Virus record (IMG/VR): IMGVR_UViG_3300021961_000108
Coordinates: 1 to 59,071 of that record
Source of the DNA: a virus
Strand: one strand, 5' to 3'
DNA: 59,071 bases
How positions within the stretch are numbered: position 1 is the first letter of the stretch; the number at the start of each line of letters is the position of its first letter. The translations under genes were made by a program, and so were the position numbers. Under the pieces are notes generated by a model. It saw only the letters and a list, made by a program, of their open reading frames with translations. It did no database searches and had not been told where the DNA came from. Shown here piece after piece: positions 52,941 through 59,071 of the stretch.

Positions 52941-55900
52941 ATGGCAGCATTCAATCTTACTGCACAACTTAATTTGGTTGGACCAACAAATGTTAGACAA
53001 ATTGTTGGAGATATTAGAAAACAATTAGGCACAATAAAGGGTAATATTGATCTTGGTATTGATCCTAAAGCTATAAGAGCTATTGCTCAATTACAAAGTC
53101 AAGCATCTCAAATAAGTTCATCTTTAAATAATGTTTCTAGATCAGCATCAGTAGCTAGTGGCTCTATTAACGACCTTAATAATGCTGCTAGTAAAAATCA
53201 ACTAGGATCAGTTGCTCAATCAGCAGCTAAAGCAGCAAGTGCTGCTAGTGATTTGGGTAAAGAAAGTTCACGATCATCAAAAGATGTTAAAGTTTTAAGT
53301 AACGAATTGGCTGAGTTCGGTAGACAAAGTGGTTTGGCTATTCGTCGTTTTGCCGCGTTTAGTTTAGTATCAGGCGTAATGTATAAGTTGAATAGTGCTA
53401 TTAATCAAGCATTATCACAATATATAGACTTTGATAGAGAATTAGTTAGAGTATCACAAGTTACTGGTAAAAGTGTTGCCGAGTTAGGGAGTTTAGTTAA
53501 TGAAATTAGTTCGTTAGCAACTAGTACCGGTGTTGCTTCAAAAGAATTAATTCAAGTATCAAGTACATTAGCACAGGCTGGTTTAAGTGCTAGAGATGCT
53601 GAGAAAGCATTAAAAGCATTGGCTCTGAGTGCTAATGCTCCATCATTTGATAATTTAAATGATACTGTGGAAGGCAGTATCGCACTCATGAGACAGTTTG
53701 GTATTAGTGCGGATGATCTAGAAAGTGCATTAGGTAGTGTTAATGCTGTGGCAGCTGCATTTGCTGTTGAAGCCAGCGACTTAATTGCTGCTATTCAACG
53801 TACTGGTGGTGTGTTTGCAAGTGCTAGTAGAGGAGTTAGTGAAGGTACTGACGCATTAAATGAATTTATAGCTGTATTTACAAGTGTTCGTGCTACAACT
53901 CGTGAAAGCGCTGAAACTATTGCTACTGGCTTAAGAACAATTTTTACCAGAATTCAGAGAGAATCTACTATTACTGCTCTTAGAGAGTTGGGTGTTGAAT
54001 TGCGCGATGTTGAAGGAAAATTCGTTGGGCCTTATGAGGCTGTTAGAAGACTTAGCGAAGGATTAGGACAATTAGATCCAAGATCTCAAACATTTGCTTC
54101 TATTGTTGAAGAACTTGGTGGTTTCCGACAAATTGGTAAAGTTATTCCTCTTATTCAACAATTTGCTACAGCGGAAGCAGCACTACAAGTTGCTATGAAA
54201 GGTGGAGATTCACTAGCAGAGGCTAATAGACAAGCTCAACAAGCATTAGCCGTACAATTAGCAAAAACTAGAGAAGAATTTGTTGCATTAGTTAGAGATT
54301 TTGCTAATAATACTGCTTTTAGAAGCTTTCTAACAACAACTATTGGTATAACCAAAAGTATACTAAGTTTAGCACGAGCAGGACGATCATTATTTCCACT
54401 ATTAACACTAATGGGAGGATTTAAAGCATTTTCTGCTGTGACTCAGTTTGCTGGCGGCTTTGCTCAAGGAGTAAGACCGTCTGGAGGCAGAGGAGGCGGC
54501 GGAGACGAAGAAGGCATAGATAATAAGGCTCTATCTAGAACTATGGGAAGAAGTGTATCTCGTAGTATTGGTAAGGGTTTGGGAGAAATGTTGAGTGGTT
54601 CAAAAACTGAAAGACAAGCAGAATCATTAGAGCAAATCGTTAGTATATTAAGAAGTAATGCACAAGCTTTTAATACTGATGTTAGTAGTTTATCTCAACC
54701 AATAACATCATTGTCTTCTTTATTAAATGATAATAATTCATTGTTATCTGCTAATACTAGCGGATTAAATAATGTATATGCTGCTTTAGTTAATTTAGAA
54801 GCAGCTATTAGTAGCAAAAGTTTTACTGGTCCAACCACTGCTAGAGGTGGTGGAAGAATACTGGGTTTCTCGAAAGGTGGAACTGTTCCTGGTAGTGGCA
54901 AAGGAGATAAAGTTCCGGCATTATTAGAACCCGGCGAAGTTGTAATGAGCAATAACGCTGTTAATAGATATGGAAGAGGTAATTTGGTAAGAATGAATAA
55001 GTATGCTACAGGTGGCAAGATACAAAAACGACTTAGTGATTTAGATCTTAATTTAAGCAAAGAAGTTTCTGGTATAGATTTAGCACAAACAGATATTAAA
55101 CTTAAAGAAATACAATTATTTCCAAATGATTTTGCTGAAATGCAAAAAACAATTATGGAAACCAAAAAAGAAACAACAAAAATTATAGAAAAATACCCAG
55201 GAAAAGAAACCGAACAATTTACTAAAAAATATAGAGGTGGTCAATGGTTGCTAGGAAAAGCCTTTCAGGAAATTGTTGAAAAAAAATATAATCTTAAAGG
55301 AGTAAGGCCATCTGGATTTGGAACATCCACAGAAAACTTTGATGATATCTTACAGGAACATTTTGCTCCATTGGATTATACAACAGGAGATGCAAAATTT
55401 GTTAAAAATCTAAATAGTATAACAAATGAAGAAATATTAAGTAAAAGATTGAGATATGAGTTTAAAGAGAATAAATTACGTCCAGATCCAAGTACAAAAA
55501 TAGAATCGTTTAATTTACCTGATACATCATTATACTATCCAGCAAAAGGCATTAAAGAAAGATTTGAAAGATATATTCAATCAACAGGAGAGTCTTCTAA
55601 AATTTTAGGAGGATATTTTAATCTTGGTGGATTAGTTCAAAGATTTATGGCCGGAGGAGAAGCTGAAGAAACAACACCTTGGGGAGATACGGCTACTGTA
55701 CCAGAAATTCTAAGACTTTTAACCTTTGATGGAGCTGCTAAGATCGGTAGAGTAGCAAATCCTAGAGAACTACTTAAAAGGAAAAAACCAACAGAAGATG
55801 AAAAAGCTAAGATAAAAGCTATCAGAGATGAAGCAACAAAAACATATAATAGAAGAATAGGAGCGGCCAAAGGAGTACAAACTAGATTAACTGGACAAGG

Positions 55901-58900
55901 ACTAAAATTTGCTGCGGTAGGAATGTTTGGAGATACTTTTCCAGACGAAACATATGATGCTGAAGGAACTAAAGGAACAAGAAAAGTATTGATCACAGCA
56001 GCATTGATGGACAGAGCATTAGCAGAACAACTAGATGCTGATTTTGGAGGTGGTATAGAATCAACAGCCCAACAAGCTGCTGAAAAAGTTATGGTTGGTA
56101 ATATTACTAAAGGGTTATTAGGAGGTAAACAAGCAGAATTTGATTTTGATAGAACATTAGCAGTTGGTGCTGATGATATAGCTAGCTTGAAAGATTTTAG
56201 AGATCCTGCTATTGTTCAAGAAAAATTAAAAAATGCAAGTTTAACAAGATTAGGTAGAGCACTAGTAGATTTAGTTAAAGCTCATCCAGAAATACTTCCT
56301 AATATGAGGATAGTAACAGCACGATCTCAGTCCACAGTACCACTAGTCCAAAGATGGCTAGCAGACAAAGGACTAGGATTGTCTGATTCTCAATTTGTGG
56401 GAGTTGGCGGCGATTCTCAAATAGTTTCCGAAAGCGATATTCCGGCATTAAAAGCTGCTCAATTAAGAGCAGGATCATTATTTGTTGATGATAGCGGCCC
56501 GAATATTAGAGCTGCTGAAGCTAGTGGTAAAAACATAGAAACATATCAGTATGGGGCGCAATTAACTACCCCTAATCCTGTTTTAGAGTCTAGTGTTAAG
56601 GGTATATTTTTTGAAAAAATGATACAAAATCTTGGAGGCCCCGGAGCAATTGCCGGACTAGGATTTGATTATCCCAAAGGTTTAGGACCTGCTGCTAAAT
56701 ATTTTGGTATTGATCCTGATATTCCTACTGATGCTAAAAGAACCATAGTTGGCGCAGGAACTATTAAAGATAATGTTAGAACTTATCTTAAAGCAATGGG
56801 ATATGCTGGTGGTGGAATGATTATGGGCAAAGGAAGAGGAAAGAAAGGGGCAAAGGGAGCCAGAGATGTTATAGAGCCTATTAGTAGTGAAACATATTTA
56901 AAATGGGCTCAGGGCATATATGATGAATATGATAAAGATCCTTCGTTAGTAATGACTACTGATGAACTCGGAATAAGAATGCCCCCAGAAATAGCATTAG
57001 CTAATAAACTATTAACACAACATGCGTTACAAACTGGAGGAGCAGGATTAAGCGTTGGGACAAGATTTGTTACAACACCGGAACAATATATAGACGACGC
57101 ATTAAGACCTTATCTTGTGCCAAATCCTAATAATCCTAATGAATTAGGTTTTTATGAAGATGTTATTGCTAAGTTTGGTAGGGCTAAAGCAGTATCAGCG
57201 GCAGCAACAAAAAAACTTGGTAAAGCAGAAGCATTGAAAGCTGTTGAAGCTAGAATGGAAACGTACACTGGTGCCGAAAATGCAATTACTGAATTTAAAA
57301 AGAGTGGAGTTCTAAATGTTAGTTCATCAATAATGGACTATATAATTAAATCAGTAAATAATCCTGATAATTTACCATTAGATAGTAAAGGTATCAATAG
57401 CATAAAGAAAAAATTAACAAAAAGTAATGTTGATGCTTTTAATGCTTTAGTTGGATCCCAAAAAACTCCTGTTAGTGTACAGGGCCAAAGAACAAAATTA
57501 GGAGAAGTTTTTAATGCTATATTAGAAACTTATGGTAGTGATGTATCTGATTTAGAAGTTGATAATATAACTAGAGCTATGGGAGAAAAATTAAATATTG
57601 GTGGACTAGTACAAAAGTTTGCTTTTGGTGGAAAAGCAGATGGTCCAGGATTTGAAGAAGTTCGAAAACAAATAATGGATAAATATCCAGAGGTTGATTT
57701 TAGAATTAGTAAGCGCAAAAAAGGAAGAGGTTTTGGATATAATTTATTAGGAGCTTTAAAAACAGATGGTGGATTATTAGGATCGAAAGGACTACAATTT
57801 GAACAGCCAAGTAATCTACAAAAACTAATTGAAGTTTCTGATAAAATGGCAACAAGCTTGATAAATCCACAAGAACTAGCGGTTGGTGGATTAGCAGATG
57901 CTACATCAGAAATGGCAAGTTTGATGGGTGGTCTTTATGGTAATAGAAAATCATCAGAAGCAGTCCCGGCTAAAAAACAAAAAGATTTTGGTAGAATAGG
58001 ATTAAATGAAGATGGTAATTTGATTAGTGCTGGTTATTACAAGAATGATCAAAGATCAGGATACGTTCAAGCTTATAAGATGAAAGATAATTTATATTAT
58101 GTAGGATTATCTAAAGCTACTAGTGGTTATGGCCCAAGATTATACGATGTGGTAATGGAAGCTGTTAGTGAAAAAGGGGCTATGTTAACTTCTGATAGAG
58201 GTATGGTTAGCGCAGAAGCTCAAAAGGTATGGCAATATTATTTTAAGAATAGAGGAGATGTTAAGAAAACGCCGTTGGAACCAGAGAACTGGACAAAAAA
58301 TCAATCATTAATTGATCCTAAACTTTATGGACGCAAAGAAACTTGGCCTCCATCAACTGATCCTGCTTGGGTATTACAAAGTGGATATAGTAAAAGTCCA
58401 AGTTTAATTAATGATCCTAATGCAGTTGTTAGAGGAAATAAAAAATCAACAGTATCTTCTGGACAAATGGCTCTGCAGTATTTCCAAAGAGCAAATGGCG
58501 GCAGACTAGGTTTTGCTACTGGTGGAAGTGTTGATGAGAATATAAAAAAGATTTCGGCAATGAGAATGAGGGAGATCGATATTGGAATGAATCTTAGAAG
58601 ACAACTTCCAGCAATGTCTCAAGAAGAATGGCAAAAAGAATGGGAAAAAATAAGATCAGCTCCTGGAGGCTCTCGACAATTAGCAGAGGAATTATTTGGT
58701 TCAGAAGAGGCGGCGAATAGAATCATTACTGAACAAGCTTATGCCAGAGTAAAAAACCCTCATAAGAACGGTGGTTTAATTAACAGATTCGTTGATGGCG
58801 GAACTGTCCCAGCATTAGTTAGTAATGGGGAAGCTTATGTTCCGCCCAAACTAGCTAAAAAGATCGGTTACGGAACTCTTAGCAAGATGAATCAGGCTGA

Positions 58901-59071
58901 TAAGAATGGTATGGGGCGATTTAGTAGTGGTGGAATTAGCGTATTTAAAGGACCCGGTAGCGGGACTAGCGATAGCATACCAACAAGTTTACCAGTTGGT
59001 AGTTTTATACTGAGAGAAAAGGCTACTAAAGCATTAGGCTTAAATAAAGGAGGAATGGTACAAAGATTTGC
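52941..59071 (+). CDS. Tape measure protein with enzyme-like cargo segments (3' end outside window)
   Basis: At least 2,043 residues, open at the right edge; ATG 52941 with GGAAAA upstream. Residues 1-150: helical heptads. About 177-390: PhageMin_Tail/TP901 tape-measure domain (SLATSTGVASKELIQVSSTLAQAGLS...ATGLRTIFTRI). About 640-690: first Gly tag, GGTVPGSGKGD then VPALLEPGEVVM. Then a PD-(D/E)XK-like segment (E777, D801, GDAKF D817/K819), tag GGLVQRFMAGG (896), a HAD-like segment (FDFDRT D1068/D1070, VTAR T1126, VDDSG D1183), a second PD-(D/E)XK-like segment (E1225, D1243, TDAK D1264/K1266), tag GGGMIMG (1290), an unknown helical part, tag GGLVQKFAFGG (1554), an acetyltransferase-like segment (about 1690-1780) and tags at 1853, 1944 and 2037. 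Domain calls beyond the tape-measure part are inference. Confidence 0.75.
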   Translation, partial: MAAFNLTAQLNLVGPTNVRQIVGDIRKQLGTIKGNIDLGIDPKAIRAIAQLQSQASQISSSLNNVSRSASVASGSINDLNNAASKNQLGSVAQSAAKAASAASDLGKESSRSSKDVKVLSNELAEFGRQSGLAIRRFAAFSLVSGVMYKLNSAINQALSQYIDFDRELVRVSQVTGKSVAELGSLVNEISSLATSTGVASKELIQVSSTLAQAGLSARDAEKALKALALSANAPSFDNLNDTVEGSIALMRQFGISADDLESALGSVNAVAAAFAVEASDLIAAIQRTGGVFASASRGVSEGTDALNEFIAVFTSVRATTRESAETIATGLRTIFTRIQRESTITALRELGVELRDVEGKFVGPYEAVRRLSEGLGQLDPRSQTFASIVEELGGFRQIGKVIPLIQQFATAEAALQVAMKGGDSLAEANRQAQQALAVQLAKTREEFVALVRDFANNTAFRSFLTTTIGITKSILSLARAGRSLFPLLTLMGGFKAFSAVTQFAGGFAQGVRPSGGRGGGGDEEGIDNKALSRTMGRSVSRSIGKGLGEMLSGSKTERQAESLEQIVSILRSNAQAFNTDVSSLSQPITSLSSLLNDNNSLLSANTSGLNNVYAALVNLEAAISSKSFTGPTTARGGGRILGFSKGGTVPGSGKGDKVPALLEPGEVVMSNNAVNRYGRGNLVRMNKYATGGKIQKRLSDLDLNLSKEVSGIDLAQTDIKLKEIQLFPNDFAEMQKTIMETKKETTKIIEKYPGKETEQFTKKYRGGQWLLGKAFQEIVEKKYNLKGVRPSGFGTSTENFDDILQEHFAPLDYTTGDAKFVKNLNSITNEEILSKRLRYEFKENKLRPDPSTKIESFNLPDTSLYYPAKGIKERFERYIQSTGESSKILGGYFNLGGLVQRFMAGGEAEETTPWGDTATVPEILRLLTFDGAAKIGRVANPRELLKRKKPTEDEKAKIKAIRDEATKTYNRRIGAAKGVQTRLTGQGLKFAAVGMFGDTFPDETYDAEGTKGTRKVLITAALMDRALAEQLDADFGGGIESTAQQAAEKVMVGNITKGLLGGKQAEFDFDRTLAVGADDIASLKDFRDPAIVQEKLKNASLTRLGRALVDLVKAHPEILPNMRIVTARSQSTVPLVQRWLADKGLGLSDSQFVGVGGDSQIVSESDIPALKAAQLRAGSLFVDDSGPNIRAAEASGKNIETYQYGAQLTTPNPVLESSVKGIFFEKMIQNLGGPGAIAGLGFDYPKGLGPAAKYFGIDPDIPTDAKRTIVGAGTIKDNVRTYLKAMGYAGGGMIMGKGRGKKGAKGARDVIEPISSETYLKWAQGIYDEYDKDPSLVMTTDELGIRMPPEIALANKLLTQHALQTGGAGLSVGTRFVTTPEQYIDDALRPYLVPNPNNPNELGFYEDVIAKFGRAKAVSAAATKKLGKAEALKAVEARMETYTGAENAITEFKKSGVLNVSSSIMDYIIKSVNNPDNLPLDSKGINSIKKKLTKSNVDAFNALVGSQKTPVSVQGQRTKLGEVFNAILETYGSDVSDLEVDNITRAMGEKLNIGGLVQKFAFGGKADGPGFEEVRKQIMDKYPEVDFRISKRKKGRGFGYNLLGALKTDGGLLGSKGLQFEQPSNLQKLIEVSDKMATSLINPQELAVGGLADATSEMASLMGGLYGNRKSSEAVPAKKQKDFGRIGLNEDGNLISAGYYKNDQRSGYVQAYKMKDNLYYVGLSKATSGYGPRLYDVVMEAVSEKGAMLTSDRGMVSAEAQKVWQYYFKNRGDVKKTPLEPENWTKNQSLIDPKLYGRKETWPPSTDPAWVLQSGYSKSPSLINDPNAVVRGNKKSTVSSGQMALQYFQRANGGRLGFATGGSVDENIKKISAMRMREIDIGMNLRRQLPAMSQEEWQKEWEKIRSAPGGSRQLAEELFGSEEAANRIITEQAYARVKNPHKNGGLINRFVDGGTVPALVSNGEAYVPPKLAKKIGYGTLSKMNQADKNGMGRFSSGGISVFKGPGSGTSDSIPTSLPVGSFILREKATKALGLNKGGMVQRF

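Noticed and set aside
54695-57718. Leftward open frames opposite the tape measure
   Set aside because: Antisense shadows; the rightward frame stays open for over 6 kb with tape-measure motifs.

Overview
The window is a large part of the genome of a tailed double-stranded DNA phage (Caudoviricetes). It holds the terminase, portal, protease-scaffold, HK97-type capsid, neck, tail-tube and tape-measure genes in one rightward late block. Host and genus cannot be named from the sequence. There is no integrase, tRNA gene or CRISPR array. No tail sheath was seen, so a siphovirus is the simplest reading, but a sheath outside the window cannot be excluded.

Layout. (1) 1-1.8 kb: tiny leftward early-type genes, most with their own copy of a conserved sigma70-like promoter, in DNA that is clearly richer in G+C than the rest. 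Two non-coding stretches (565-760 and 1828-2034) carry TGGCAC-N5-TTGC elements, repeats and hairpins. (2) 2.0-8.3 kb: a leftward HTH regulator, then rightward genes for a phage late sigma factor with a Cys cluster, a terminase-small-subunit candidate, GDP-mannose 4,6-dehydratase, HNH and ERCC4 nucleases, a conserved Cys protein and the large terminase. (3) 8.3-14.2 kb: portal, protease-scaffold fusion, decoration protein, major capsid protein, terminator and head-tail connector. (4) 14.2-47.3 kb: about 33 kb of receptor-binding and fiber genes, including three paralogous fibers (one with an S74 self-cleaving chaperone), an Fn3-array/discoidin protein, three tandem Cys-tailed paralogs and a 3,639-residue adhesin. 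A leftward HAD-sulfotransferase pair (31.0-33.2 kb) interrupts this block. (5) 47.4-59.1 kb: neck/completion proteins, tail tube, assembly-chaperone-like proteins, terminator and a tape measure gene that runs off the right edge.

The genes fit one programme. The sigma factor probably directs late transcription, perhaps from a GGTGTAyWA motif seen in four intergenic gaps. The terminase-to-capsid genes build and fill the head, and the tail genes build the tube. The fiber block supplies an unusually broad set of sugar- or protein-binding modules. The sugar-nucleotide, HAD and sulfotransferase genes suggest surface-glycan modification.

The most unusual element is the tape measure. After a normal N-terminal tape-measure domain, its C-terminal two thirds is a string of enzyme-like segments: two PD-(D/E)XK nuclease-like, one HAD-like and one acetyltransferase-like. 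These are separated by recurrent Gly-Gly tags such as GGLVQRF..GG and VPALLEPGE. It reads like a cargo-carrying polyvalent protein that could enter the cell with the DNA.
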